A stretch of 64,000 nucleotides of DNA from Acanthosepion esculentum (GCA_964036315.1 OZ038487.1:56782287-56846286); one strand, 5' to 3'. Positions 34,280 to 45,745 are shown, numbered from the stretch's first letter. Numbers and translations: made by a program. The notes: generated from the letters alone by a model not told the origin.

Positions 34280-34478
34280 CTCCAAAATAGTTCCATCTAC
34301 CCAATTTCACTCACAAGGCTTGGGTCAACCTGTGGTTTGATTTTCAGAGGAGCCGCATGCTGGGATCACTTCCCCAGGCCAATAACATTGTCACCTTCCT
34401 GACAAATTGACCCTGGTTAGATTCGAACTTGGGGCCACATGGTCGGAAAGCAAACATTCTATCCACTAGGTTTATATA
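34280..34478 (-). mobile_element. tRNA-derived SINE-D, minus strand
   Basis: Minus strand: CCTAGTGGATAGAATG (box A-like) and AAGTTCGAATCTAACC (box B-like) about 35 bases apart. Then comes a body with 'gacaaggaaggtgac'-type and 'ggcttgggtcaac'-type blocks. The family resembles the Lys-type tRNA SINEs common in cephalopods; that identity is from memory. Confidence 0.6.
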
Positions 34479-35194
34479 ATTTTACATTATATCAAACTAT
34501 TGAAAAGTCCACTTATCTTGTTTCTTAATTAAAATCTTCTACCAATAAACATGTGATTCATTATTATATCCAACACACTCCAGTATACACACTGGATGAT
34601 ATTTTAAAATGAAAAAGAAAGATTAACATCAATAATATTTGTATTAGACAAAGAACAAATGTGTCTCGAAGACAGCAGAGTATTTATTCTACAGCTCCCT
34701 ACACAGTGCTTCTCTGGAATCAAAGATTTCTGGTTGATAATTTCAAGGTAAGACGATATCCATCAGAAAATGAAATGATGTTTTTCAGTTACATGACTCA
34801 GTTGACATGGCTTTTCTGGTGCCATTCAATCAAAGACCTCAAGACTTTGTCCCCATCATTGTTTATCCTTTTCATCCAAAGAAAGAAGCTTCAAGAGTGT
34901 GCATTAGTGGGAGGTTGGATGGAGCCATGCATATGTTTTTCAGCTGAAACAAAGAGGTAATTGGAAAGGCATTTTTCTGTTTCCAATGCAATGAGATGAT
35001 GGAATAATTTGCTTTTATTTTAAAATCAGATTGCTGGGTGCTTATCTGTATCATTGGCTGGAGGGTAAAGGATTTTAGTTGGCCGAAGGAGAACTTGTGC
35101 ATTATTTTTCTTCTTGCTGGTCTGACAGGGAAACAAGGAATAAAGGACAGGACAAAAAGAAAGAAAAGTGTGCAAGAAAGGAACACCAGAAAGG
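34479..35194. other. Unassigned sequence
   Basis: 34661-34960 has a 99-codon frame with no recognised domain. A GTAAGA donor-like site follows 'gataatttcaag' at 34749, but no acceptor or second exon can be defended. Confidence 0.4.
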
Positions 35195-35770
35195 AATAGA
35201 AGAAGAAGAAGGAGAAGGAGGGAATAGAAGAAGGAGGAGGAGAAGGGAATAGAAGGAGGAGGAGGAAATAGGAGGAGGAGGAGGAGGGAATAGAAGGAGG
35301 AGGAGGAGGGAATAGAAGGAAGAGGAGGAGAAGGGAATAGAAGAAGAAGGAGGAGGAGAAGGGAATAGAAGAAGAAGGAGGAGGAGAAGGGAATAGAAGA
35401 AGAAGGAGGAGGAGAAGGGAATAGAAGAAGAAGGAGGAGGAGAAGGGAATAGAAGAAGAAGGAGGAGGAGAAGGGAATAGAAGAAGAAGGAGGAGAAGAA
35501 GGGAATAGAAGAAGAAGAAGAAGAAGGAGGAGAAGGGAATAGAAGGAGGAGGAGGAGAAGGGAATAGAAGGAGGAGGAGGGAATAGAAGGAGGAGGAGGA
35601 GAAGGGAATAGAAGAAGAAGAAGGAGGAGGAGAAGGGAATAGAAGAAGAAGAAGGAGGAGGAAGAGAAGGGAATAGAAGAAGAAGGGGGAGGGGATAGAA
35701 GAAGAAGGAGGAGGGAATAGAAGAAGAAGGAGAAGGGAATAGAAGAAGAAGGAGAAGGGAATAGAAGGAT
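35195..35770. repeat. GGA/GAA minisatellite with GGGAATAGAAG spacers
   Basis: Blocks of GAAGAAGGAGGAGGA separated by GAAGGGAATAGAAG give irregular units of about 25-40 bases. The plus strand is purine-only except for the T in AATAG. The 256-codon Ser/Pro/Leu minus-strand frame is an artefact of this array. Confidence 0.95.
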
Positions 35771-35934
35771 AAAATATAGAATAATGTTAATCAAAAGATA
35801 AAAGTGATGTCTGAAGAAAAATGCATAAAGAGCATGATGGAATAAAATGAGACAGAAAATGTTTTCATGCAATGTTTAACGGATCATGAAGATATGAATT
35901 GTAAATAAGAGATTGAAACAATGCTTCTTCACCT

Positions 35935-36320
35935 TTTTTTTGTGTCCTATCCATTCAGGGAAATCATGGCCCTCCACGACTTCCCATCTTTTACTGCTCT
36001 AAATAACTTTAAACTCTTTACTATCTCTCTTAGTCATTGTCCTACTATCCATTAACTCAAACTCATTAAGTAATTTACTTACCATTTCCCTTGCTTTTCT
36101 GGCCAATTATTTGTCTCAGAAATTTCAGTTGTCACTTTCTGGTTTTATCTATCTTTGTAGATTTTATGTTCTTTCAAACTTACTTTTTGCTCATATGTTC
36201 TGTCCATTATTCTCGGCATCCTTCTGTAGAACCACATCTGTTGCTTCAAGTCCTCTCTTCATATGTAAAGAAATTGTCTAGCATTCACTGTCATCTACGA
36301 CAGAGATGATGAAGCTTTGT
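35935..36320 (-). mobile_element. LINE-B fragment, minus strand
   Basis: Shows 'aatcatggccctccacgacttcccatcttttactgctctaaataac', 'gtctcagaaatttcagttgtcactttctgg', 'gctcatatgttctgtccattattctcggcatccttctgtagaacc' and 'cctctcttcatatgtaaagaaattg'. Reverse-oriented LINE-B, heavily mutated. Confidence 0.7.
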
Positions 36321-37320
36321 TTTAGTCATTTTTGGTACTTTGAAATATTTCATAAACATAAATGGGTCACTCATATACTTACCAATATTTTTTCTTTTAA
36401 CAAGAAACATTTTATTGTATGTTACATGCTAACGTTTTAATTCACGGTAACTACAAAGGAGCTATCACAAGTGAAATGAGAATAGTCACAAGTTTTGAAT
36501 TATGAGCAGACACTAAAAATAGGAGACAAATCCTTCTTATACAACTGTACAAGACGTTATAAAACTGGTTGAGTATCATCTAGATGTGTTTAGATAGACA
36601 CAAGGTGCAAATAAAATCACTAAATTTGAATGGCTGAGTCATATTTCATATCATTTCACCGAATCTTTGTGGGTCTCTAAAAAGTTGAGTGTGGGTCAGT
36701 TAATCACTTGTGGGTCAGTAGTTCACCATCTCTGATATAGGAGGATCGAAAATATATATCTGTCCAACACTCTTTTCTTAGCAACAAAATTTTCCTATTA
36801 GCTTTTGGAAGGCACCTTTTGCCATCTCAATGTACCTTTCGATTCTATCATCTACTATAACACTTCCCAGATGCTTACTTTGTGTACTTGCTTGATTCTG
36901 AGTTCTCAAATTTGTAGCTTCCATCTTAGGCTTTTACTCTTCGAAATGGTCATACATTATGCTTTACGTTTACACCGCAATTCAACACTCTTGCCTATGC
37001 TTCTAACAATATTTTCCTAGGACTTAATACTTTGTTTAGTTCTCTTAAAAATTGAGATGATGCAGACAAGAGTTAAAGTCAACGGAGATTGGTGGAGATA
37101 AGCTGTCATTAGATTCTAAGTCATGGCCACCAGAAACGTTTTTTTGCCAATATGCAAATAATGATAATGAAAAAAAGAAAGCCAAGTAAACAAATAGAAA
37201 AAGAACAAGGGAAAAGTATCTTGACTTCATGAATTTTAGCATAATGCAGAGTTCAGCAGAAATTCTTTCCATATAATGGTAAGACATTTATTGCAACAGT
37301 GTCTTCATTTAGCATTATCA
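36321..37320. other. Unassigned sequence
   Basis: No gene or named repeat recognised; short frames only. Confidence 0.45.
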
Positions 37321-37324
37321 TCAT

Positions 37325-37665
37325 GTGAGAAGCATTTCTGGGAGGATTATGTGGAAGGGATTTCTGCTGCACCCTGTGCTAGATTGGCAGCTAAGTCTCA
37401 TAATTTTACTCTTGAAATTTCTAAGTAACTAAGTTATTTTCTTATAGTTTCTTCTCTTGTACTTCTTACCTGTGGAACTCTCTTTCAGATTCTTGCTTTT
37501 CTGTCAACTATGATCTTCAAAAATTTAAACAATGTCAAATGCCATTTTCTGTTTCCTTGAATTTTGCTCTTTTTATTGTTCTTTCTCCTTCATAACATTT
37601 TTTCAGTTTTTTTTCTCAGTAACCCTATGTGTCTTAGTGGTTTTATCATCTAGCTTAAAGTGAAA
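37325..37665 (+). mobile_element. Probable LINE C-terminal scrap
   Basis: Forward frames give CGTLFQILAFLS and YDLQKFK-like pieces around 37470-37540. They resemble the LWNSLP...YNLxxFK block at the end of jockey/CR1-type RTs. Only this short motif supports the call. Confidence 0.4.
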
Positions 37666-38044
37666 GGATTTTAAAAAATATTCACCCTAAGGTTTAGTTA
37701 TAAATAATGATTTTCATGTGTTTATATATTTTTGTTATGTTAAATATAACATTTGAAATAAAGCATATTTGATTGTTGCCATGTAATTCATATATACAAG
37801 TAATTTTATGTATTATTAAATTATGAATTTGCTCTTTATATATTAATCTAAAATGAAATATTGATAATTCAACAGAAAAAATAAAGAAAAGTCAGTAGCA
37901 TATTCAGAATAAAAGAAATCTAATTAGAAATTTTTTTGGAGTAAATTTAAAAAAGAATCAGAGAAAAATTGTTCCTTGTAAATACAGAGATAAAATTCAC
38001 TTCAGAAAATTGAGTGCTATAACCAATCTGTCAGGATAGACAGA

Positions 38045-38130
38045 AAGAAACAGAGAAAAAGAAACAGAGAAAAAGAAACAGAGAAAAAGAAACAGAGAAA
38101 AAGAAACAGAGAAAAAGAAACAAAGAAGTC
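38045..38130. repeat. 14 bp tandem repeat (GAAACAGAGAAAAA)
   Basis: Five to six units, followed by a GA run at 38148-38162 and more purine-rich sequence. Confidence 0.9.
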
Positions 38131-38326
38131 ATGTAATAATCAGAGCAGAGAGAGAGAGAGAGAAAAAAAATAAAGAAAAAGAAAATAAAAATAGAGAAAA
38201 GAATAAAGGAATCCTTGTTGGTGCTGGTGGTAAAGAATGGGGAAACGTCTGAGAATAATAAAGAATAATAATTTTTTTGAAGACAATCTGAGAATAATAT
38301 GGGGAATAATAATAATAATAATAATA

Positions 38327-38406
38327 TTGGGCTGGCTAAAAAGTTTGTTTGCTTATTAAGTAGAAAATTTACTTAATAAACTGAACCAACTTTTTGGTCA
38401 ACCCAA
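38327..38406. mobile_element. Palindromic mariner-type MITE, 80 bp
   Basis: The left end TTGGGCTGGCTAAAAAGTT and right end AACTTTTTGGTCAACCCAA are imperfect inverted repeats of the mariner style. The inner part (aagtagaaaatttactta) is also palindromic, so the whole element can fold on itself. It lies inside an AAT microsatellite region (38300-38325 and 38500-38575). Confidence 0.75.
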
Positions 38407-39395
38407 GAATGCAAATATGAAAATAATGATACGTAGACAATAATAATAACAATAATGATGCAAATATGAGAATATGTGAAATATAATAATAAAAATAATA
38501 TAGGAATAATAATAATAATATTAATGCAAATTTGAAAACAATAATAATGATGATGACAGTAATAATAATAATAATATATGAAGGGATAGAAAAATATGAA
38601 AAGGAGGAAATAAATTGAAGATCATGAAGTAAAAGAACATAAAAGAGAAAGAGATTCTAATGAGAATGACAATAACAACAAGAAAAGACTAAAAAAAAAA
38701 AAAAACTTTACTGGAGGGGGAGAATAATCAAAGGTTAAAAGAAAGAAAGAAGAAAAATAAAGAAAAACAAAAAGAAGTAAAAAGTGATTGTAGTAAAATG
38801 CAGAAGAAAAGAAAACCTTTAAGGGGCTAAAAATGAATATAAAGATATAATGGTAATAATGACCGTAAAGATCAAGATTATCATAATAATAGTGATGGTG
38901 GTGTGAATGGGAGGCCAAGAAGGTTGGTCAGCATTTATCAAGTGAACAGAGCAAATAAAATGACAGGTAATCATCTGCTTGACAAAACTACTGAACCTAA
39001 TCTAACTCTTTATACCCCTCTCCCACCCGACTATACTTGTACACTCATTAAGACCGTTGACAATTTTATTCTAAAAGTGAAATGATGAGGAAAGAACTGA
39101 TATTCGCGAAATGATTGAGATTTCCATTGTTTGGAGAATCTCTTAGAGCTTTATACTGTGTTAATGATAATGTCCATTTTTATTTCCAGCTTTTCCTGCT
39201 TCACCAGTTAAAGACAGGAAAAAGATTTTTAAGAATCATTTTCTCTCTTTATTATGGAAATCTATCTTTATTTGGTCCATTTGATTTTGAAAATATTTAT
39301 TCAGCCATAGCCATGAGAGAAAAAAAAAAGTACCCAAACCCGTTCTTTTGATGGGATTTTAATACTGAGTGATTATATTATCAACTTTTAGTATT
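38407..39395. other. Unassigned AT-rich sequence with AAT repeats
   Basis: AATAAT-type simple repeats to about 38580, then purine-rich sequence; no gene recognised. Confidence 0.5.
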
Positions 39396-39399
39396 TCTT

Positions 39400-39745
39400 C
39401 TACGTTCTATGTCCCTTCAGAACTCGGGCGATCGTGGCTCTCCACAACTTCCTGTCATTTCCTGCTCTAAATAAGATTTGTTTTTTTTTTTTTGCTATCT
39501 TTCATAATCTGTGTTCTGCCAACCATTTACACAAGTGCATGAAGTAGGTTTTTCTCTGCTTTCAGTATGTCCTGACAGTGTTAAATTTTCTAAGCTCTCT
39601 TTCCTCATTCTGCTCCCTAGAAAAATCAATTGCCTATTTCTAAGTTTCAGCATTCTTTTTGTTTAAATTTTTTCTAAAACTTTGTCGTTGCTCACATGTT
39701 CAGTCCATGGTATTTTTAGCATCCTTCTGTATCTAATAGAGTATT
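39400..39745 (-). mobile_element. LINE-B fragment, minus strand
   Basis: Starts 'tgtcccttcagaactcgggcgatcgtggctctccacaacttcctgtc' and continues with 'accatttacacaagtgc', 'ctagaaaaatcaattgcc' and 'gctcacatgttcagtccatggtatttttagcatccttctgt'. Same order as 35935 and 57910. Confidence 0.7.
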
Positions 39746-39939
39746 ATTTTAAAATGTTGACTTTGGTTTGTAATTAAGTAATTATCTTCGTTGACTGAAG
39801 CAAGGAAAAAATTGTAACCAATTGGAGCCAGGAGGTTTTGGCATATAGAAAAAAAATAATGGTTACCTCTGGAAAAAGTGGAATCACCAAGCAAAGTTCT
39901 CATGATGTTCTTTTTTTCTCAAGTTCACTAATATCCTTG

Positions 39940-40155
39940 GCAAATGTATGACTCCATTTTTTTCTCCATGACCCCAAATATAGGTTAAATAGATGGGTAA
40001 ACTGGGTCTAAGGTGTTAGTTGGCCTAGAAGAAGGCCAACACTGAATTTGAAACCATAGAAAAGGCAGAGAAACCACTCTTTTCTTTTTTTTAATAATGT
40101 CATCCCATGCAAGGCAATAAAGCCGCTAAGATACAAAGGGTTACTTAGTTTGAGA
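39940..40155 (+). mobile_element. SINE-B-like scrap followed by repeat D
   Basis: 39950-40060 has 'tatgactccatttttttctccatgacc...taggttaaatagatggg', like a diverged SINE-B 3' body. 40093-40150 has the repeat D signature 'caaggcaataaagccgctaagatacaaagggttac'. Confidence 0.5.
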
Positions 40156-40840
40156 GAATATGAGAAAGAAAACGTTATGAAGGAGAGTAAATAATAGAAG
40201 AACAGTAATTAAGACATCAGATAATGATAGCTATTGCATTTAAGCTTTTGAAGATCAAAGCTTGCAAGAAAGTAGAAAAGAGTTCCACAAGCAAAAAGTG
40301 TGAAAGAAGAAATTCTTATCATAGAATTTATGATTACATATAGCTATGATAAAAATTTAAAATGATAAGACCTTGCCACCAATCTAGTACTGTACTTAAA
40401 TTCATGTACCATAGAGCACAGTTGGCACTTCTTACTGCCAAAACCTCGACTGGGTTTTTGGGGTCCTATTGTGGCAACTTTCATTTTTTTTTTCAGCACT
40501 GTTTTATGGCCATCCACCATTTTTTTAATTATTTTTAAACTGATATTATCAACAAATAATATACTTTGTGTATCTGTATAGCCTGTGCGGCATGTACAAC
40601 ACAGGAGGTTGGAGCACCAAAAGGGCTAGTTTCAGCAGTGTTTTTCTTGCTTTTTGTACTTTTTTTTTCGACCTAAATTATATTGTCATTCAACAACTAT
40701 AATAATCAACAAGGCTGGTGCTTACCACTCCAAACCTCTCATGCCTGTTGGGGGAAAAAGTGCTAATTTCAGGAGCACTTATTATTGTAAATTGTAATTT
40801 TCTTTCTGAACAGTTCTTTTAAATCAATTAAGAGAGTAAT
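40156..40840. other. Unassigned sequence
   Basis: Nothing recognised. Confidence 0.45.
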
Positions 40841-40844
40841 ATAC

Positions 40845-41510
40845 CTCAGTAAAATCATTTTCTATTCTGAGATGATCCACTTCCTATTAAGACAGAATAT
40901 AGTTGTGTCATCAGCATAGATATTGAGTTGAGAACTGATGACTTCAGGAAAGTCTTGATGAAAATTAAGAACAATGTAGATTTAAGGATAGAGCCTTGGG
41001 AGAACACTTGCCTTAATGCAAAAGATCTAGAAGAGTGGCCATTCAAGATAACATTCATTTACCAATTTGATAAGAAAGATTGAATCAGTTCAAACATTTG
41101 TCCAGAATTACCATAACCTTGTGAAGAAAAGCAGCATGCTAAACCCTGTCAAATGTTTTTGAGATAATCTAAAGCAACAGCCAGAGCTACACTGTTCTTA
41201 TCCAAAGCTTGACAGTCTCTTTCAGCAATAATTGTTAATACTTCACTCCCTCTCCTCAGAAGAGACAGCAATTCACAGATAATGAAAAGTGATCTCTGGA
41301 GTGTCATGGTTACCTACCTGAAGAAGAGACATGACATAAAAAGAAAGCAGCTCTATGAAACTCATTGCTAATAAAGTTTTCATCACTATTTCTATATTGT
41401 CTTGAATCACTATCTTATTCAGTGCCAGAATAAGAAACTCTGAAACACAATTTTTTCACAATGTATCTATTTCTCCAGGACAATCATTGCTTTCAATATT
41501 TTGTTGTGTT
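40845..41510 (-). pseudogene. LINE RT core fragment with YADD box, minus strand
   Basis: Reading down the minus strand, frames give pieces of an RT finger/palm (MNVILNGHSSRSFALR, SQGSIL). In a shifted frame they give NIYADDTT, the catalytic YxDD box, near 40905-40918. Order and spacing fit a jockey/CR1-type non-LTR RT. At least one frameshift lies between SQGSIL and YADD, plus several stops. It points away from the LINE-A fragment that starts 75 bases to the right. Confidence 0.75.
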
Positions 41511-41584
41511 CCTTCAGCCACATATACAAATCATCTTCAATTGCTTAGAGAAAACAGTTTATGGAAACCTTTAGAAAAAAATCA

Positions 41585-43172
41585 AGATGGCTGGAGCCTT
41601 GTAACTGACTTCTCTTCTGATCTAGTTCTAACAGCACAGTGAGGTAACTTTCAATACCTCAAAAACCAAGCTAGCATCATTTCATCATCACCAATTTGAC
41701 TGTGATTTTCTCTAGTCTCGATGAACAGCTCCAATGAGGCTTCTTGTCTTGAACATCCACTGGATCTCAAGTTCACTCAAGACATTAAGTGAAACTCATA
41801 TACAATCCATTGCTAAAGAAAAATGGTTAGCTCATTTTGTTGTCCGAAAAGTACAGGGTGCGATGGGAAAATGGTTGCCATATTATATTTAAATTCCATG
41901 CATGTGCATAGTTTGTTTTTCATTTTGTTGACTGCACAGTATAGCAGGGTCAGTTGGGCACCATCTGTGAGAAAAAGAGCACCATGACACAATTCATTCT
42001 GCCATAAATTTGGAAATATGCTGTACTACTGGGTGTCAATCTGAGGATTTAGAAAGAGTTGGATGAATAGAATGGTGATCAGAAAACTCATTCTGATAAG
42101 AACTCCCCAATTTGTTGGTGAGGGCCTCAGACTCAACATGAAAGCCTACATCAAGTGCCTTGAGGAGGTAGTGCTGCCCTGGATTAAGAGGGTGGCTGCT
42201 GGACAAACCCTATGTCTGGCAAAAGGACACTGCACCATGCCACACAAGCAGGAGAACCCAGTTATGGCTCTCAGACAATTTCTGAAAACAGATCACCCCC
42301 TTACATCTAGCTACCTAACTCTCCAGACTGCAACCCCCTTGATTATTATGTGTGGGGTGCAGTTGAGCGAGAGCCCAACAAAACTCCTTTTAACACCAAA
42401 GATGAACTGAAGGTAAGGATTATGGCAGTATTCACCAAGACCATCTAGAAGAGTTGCAGGAGATTCCGAAGTAATCAGGAGACCATGGTTGAAGCCAATG
42501 GAGATTTTATTGAATAAATACTCTTTAGCATTTCAAGATATTTTTGTGTAACTTTGGCAAATATATCTGTTAAAATTAGAAATCAGTGTTATTTTCATTT
42601 TTTTCATAATTTAGATGACAATTTATCCATCGCACCCTGTACTAACTCATTCAGTAATGTTTTATCTTTATAAAAATCAGATTAGACCAAAAATGGAGTA
42701 TTACTGCTATATCTGAGCTGAGGCTGCTTAATACTCACTTTCCAGCTCAAAGTTCAAAATCATTTACACAGTTATGTAGGGGGATGACATTTTCCACTCT
42801 GCTATCTCTTTCGCACAGTGTTTCCATAGATGTTCAGGAGGCCTATTCTTAAGATCCACCAGCTAAAAGTTTTATAGCTAGGATACACCATGCTATGTCA
42901 AATCATCTTTACTTTCTTCATCTTCCAATAAGTAGGAAGTAAGTTTGTAGGAAGCTCCACTCAAACATCTCCTCCCAAGAATACCTATTTTGTGGAACAG
43001 ACTTCCATGTTGATGAATCTCTAAACACTACAGTCTTAACCTCTAAGAGTTAATTTTGACTTGTACCCCTTATGCTTATGTTCACTTCCTACCACTGCTT
43101 ACATTCATATCCCACACCATAACCAGTAATGTACAATCTTGAATGGCTCTCGAGCCTTGTATTGGGTGAACT
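41585..43172 (+). pseudogene. LINE-A fragment interrupted by a mariner-type element
   Basis: 41600-41851 and 42642-43172 are two halves of one LINE-A copy, colinear with 63440-63720 and 903-1460. The left half has the TDFSSDLV- and KTKLASxHHH-like region. The right half contains 'gaccaaaaatggagtattactgc', the 'ttatgtaggggga-tgac' block (GDE region) and the C-terminal blocks. It ends 'gccttgtattgggtgaacttcagtaaaataaa'. The split is exactly at a TA dinucleotide. Confidence 0.82.
41852..42641 (+). mobile_element. Internally deleted mariner-type transposon, copy 2 (nested)
   Basis: Perfect 15-base inverted ends TACAGGGTGCGATGG, including the TA target duplication, delimit 790 bases. A decayed transposase remains: an N-terminal piece (partial HTH), RTPQFVGE joined straight to GLRLNMKAYIK, then EEVVLPWIKRVAAGQ, CNPLDYYVWG with the third aspartate, and a final VEANGDFIE. 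The centre with the first two catalytic residues is deleted. The junction differs from that of copy 1 (2769-3599), so the deletions look independent. Confidence 0.9.
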
Positions 43173-43189
43173 TCAGTAAAATAAATTTT

Positions 43190-43330
43190 TTTAATCTTCT
43201 GTAGAATCATATATGTTAGCTTAAGTTTCCTCTTCATCTCTAAGAAAAGTGTCCAACATTCCGAGCCATATTGGAGTATCTATATTACATAGCAGTTAAT
43301 CACTCTTTGTTTTGAATGAAATTTACCTGT
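43190..43330 (-). mobile_element. LINE-B scrap, minus strand
   Basis: 'cttctgtagaatcatatatgttagcttaagtttcctcttcatctctaagaaaagtgtccaacattccgagccatattggagtatctatattac' matches minus-strand LINE-B near 22250. Confidence 0.6.
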
Positions 43331-43464
43331 GCTTTGATTAATAAAACTGTGCTTGAGTTAAGTTATGAGACTTTAAAGTTTGTGGTTCCAGCCCAATATC
43401 TAAAAAGTTGGGTAACTAGTTTTCAAACTAGAAACTCAACTTTAAATGTGCTTTGCCTACCCTA

Positions 43465-43660
43465 CACACAAGATGCTAGTGGCCCACTGGTGGGCTGCCA
43501 ATGGCAATGCCAGCAGTCTTCCGGTGGCAGCCACTGGCGAGCCAACAGTGGACCACTAGCAGTCTGCAATGTAATAACATTCCCGAGACAAACCTGCCGG
43601 CAGTCTGACAGTGGGCTACCAGCGGTAAACGCTAGTGGCACGTCACCCCAGTAGTACAAA
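43465..43660. repeat. GC-rich imperfect palindrome with CAGTGG/CCACTGG words
   Basis: About 195 bases, much richer in GC than the surroundings. The left part CTAGTGGCCCACTGGTGGGCT is imperfectly complementary to GAGCCAACAGTGGACCACTAG about 65 bases on. A second half carries similar CTGCCGGCAG, CAGTGGGCTACC and GCTAGTGGC words. Open frames cross it on both strands (112 codons plus, 65 codons minus, rich in Gly, Ser, Gln and Trp), but these follow from the repeat composition. It could be a foldback/MITE-type element. Confidence 0.7.
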
Positions 43661-44329
43661 ACTATATGTTGTTCATTAGTAATACTTGCACCCCTGAAGT
43701 TGATCTTGGAAAAAGAGTGAAAGTACTTGGGAAATTAAAATAAAAGAGATTTAAACAGCTATAGCACATTTCTCTCATCCTTTAACATCAATACACGGAA
43801 GGTTATTCATGAGTATGAACAGATTTTGTTAAAAATTAGCAGACAATGTAATTTATTCAATCAGACATGCCTTAAAGAGAATTTGCTGCCTAAATACACA
43901 ATGTATATTAGTATATAGAGATATGTTCTCCTGTCTTTGTGCACACATTGTTTTATTCCAATTTCTTATTTACATTTATGCCTATAATTTCTCTTGTATC
44001 TGTGTGTGGTATATATGAGTTGGAATCAAATATAGATCAAACATGGATTGGAATCTAATAGACTGATAAGATAAAGAACAGATAGAAAACATATCAATGT
44101 AACATGATTCACTTTTATTAAAGCTTCAACAGAGAATGAGATATGGAGAAAAATAAATAAATTCTTGTAATTTTACTTTTGTGTTGTTTGTCATTGGTTA
44201 ATCAGGTTTCATGTGTATTCGACTTGATAAACAAATATTAGCAGAATTAGTCATCTCTCCTTGAATTTAAAATGCTACAAATTATACTATTATTTGTTTA
44301 ACAACTTGTATTTAAAAAAAAAAAAAAAA
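43661..44329. other. Unassigned AT-rich sequence
   Basis: Nothing recognised; poly-A of 18 at about 44312-44330. Confidence 0.5.
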
Positions 44330-44690
44330 AATTCACCCCAAGCAAGGTGATAATGCCACTAAGATGCAAGGAGCTACTGGGAGTGAAAGAGAATCTTTAA
44401 CAGGAAACAAGGAATAAACCTCTATTTTTCAAAAAATCTGAGGAGGATTATGAACTGGATGAGAGGTGAATTTATAAATTCCGACCGAAGAAAAAATAAA
44501 TAGCAAATAAAATTTCAGAGTTTAGGCAATGTTAGGCATATATAGTTGAAGCAGACTTCAAAAGGAACCAGAAACCCAATCCTAATCAGGAAACAAGGGA
44601 TAGACCTCTACCACTGCTCAAAAGACCAGGGAGGAGTGTGAACCAGACAATAGGTGGACTTAATTTTATGCAGAAATTTTAGAGAAGTAA
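44330..44690 (+). repeat. Repeat D copy and a diverged 180 bp direct duplication
   Basis: 44333-44385 carries the repeat D signature. 'caggaaacaaggaataaacctct...gaggaggattatgaactgg' (44400-44460) recurs as 'caggaaacaagggatagacctct...gggaggagtgtgaaccag' (44587-44646). Confidence 0.65.
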
Positions 44691-45069
44691 GATAATTTTC
44701 TTGGCAACTGCTCTTTGGAGAATGGATATGTGGCTAGCATTTGACAATTTAAATAAGGTATCTTTATCCCCTTTTTTTCAAACTCTTTTACCCTTTCCAT
44801 TGTACATTGGAATTAAGTGAGGTTTCTTAACCTCAGAACAGCAAATTGCATTTTTCCCCTCTTTGCTCCCAAATATCAGATAGAAGACAATTGTCCATTT
44901 TACAAACTGTTGATATTATTACAAGGGTACCATAACTAACAAGCTTATTTTATTACAATATATATTATGCTTATCTTTATAGTCATCTACTTATCCAACT
45001 TGAGGTTAACTATTTTCTACTTTAAATCATTATTTACAAATATCAATCAGGGCCGTCTATCTAAAGCTG

Positions 45070-45190
45070 ATTATTTATGATTTTGTATATTGCCTGAAGC
45101 AATGTAATTTGACGGTTGCTATTTTCAGTAACATTCATTACGATAAGCTTTAACCCTACAATGGTCAAATGTCGCCACAGATATCGTATC
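45070..45190 (+). repeat. Repeat E, partial plus copy
   Basis: About 120 bases ('gattttgtatattgcctgaagcaatg...acgataagctttaaccctac...cagatat') are the near-exact reverse complement of 48718-48838. Confidence 0.85.
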
Positions 45191-45307
45191 ATTCCTTTCT
45201 AGTTAAAAAAAAAAAAAAAGAGAAAAAAGTCCATGGCACAAAGATTGTGTAAGTCAGTAAGATAAAATGGACAGATATTCTGATATTGACATTTGCTACT
45301 TGGTAGG

Positions 45308-45475
45308 TAAAAAGTATTCAAACATACTTCGGGAATTTGTCATCCCACAGGGAGGAATACTGTATATAATCATTGGAGTCAAGGCACGACAAAAAGTATT
45401 CAAACGTTTTTCCAGAATTTGTCATCCATCAAGGAGGAATACTTCATACAACCTTTGGAGTGATAACTCTTGCAA
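45308..45475. repeat. Tandem pair, about 82 bp units
   Basis: The block 'aaaaagtattcaaac...aatttgtcatcc...ggaggaatac...' starts at 45308 and again at 45391, with modest divergence. Confidence 0.8.
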
Positions 45476-45554
45476 GTTGTGGATACAGATTACTGACACC
45501 TTTTTAATTACACTCCAAGTATTTTTGATTTGCATGACTGATTAATGACCTTTG

Positions 45555-45745
45555 AAATTATGACACCTTTATTTCTCCTGGTCCTTGTTCTGTCATCCAT
45601 TTGCACAAGCTTGTTAAGTAAGTTACCCACACTTTCTCCTCTGCCCTTCTTGCTTTCAATATATCTCATGAATATCAAATTCTCCAAGCTCACTTTCTTC
45701 ATTGTTTCCTAGAAATTACAACTGACTCTCTTTACTGTTGTATTA
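45555..45745 (-). mobile_element. LINE-B fragment, minus strand
   Basis: Includes 'gtcatccatttgcacaagcttgttaagtaagttac', 'ctctgcccttcttgctttcaatatatctc' and 'caaattctccaagctcactttcttc', as in other reverse LINE-B copies. Confidence 0.65.

Noticed and set aside
34661..34960. Possible host exon with a GTAAGA donor-like site at 34749
   Set aside because: The sequence before the site has fairly even composition, but there is no clear acceptor, no matching next exon and no recognisable domain.
35102..35872. 256-codon Ser/Pro/Leu-rich minus-strand frame
   Set aside because: Encoded by the GGA/GAA minisatellite; no signal or domain outside it.
43316..43654. 112-codon plus-strand protein
   Set aside because: Crosses a GC-rich palindrome that is open on the other strand too; the N-terminal half has no similarity to anything recognised.
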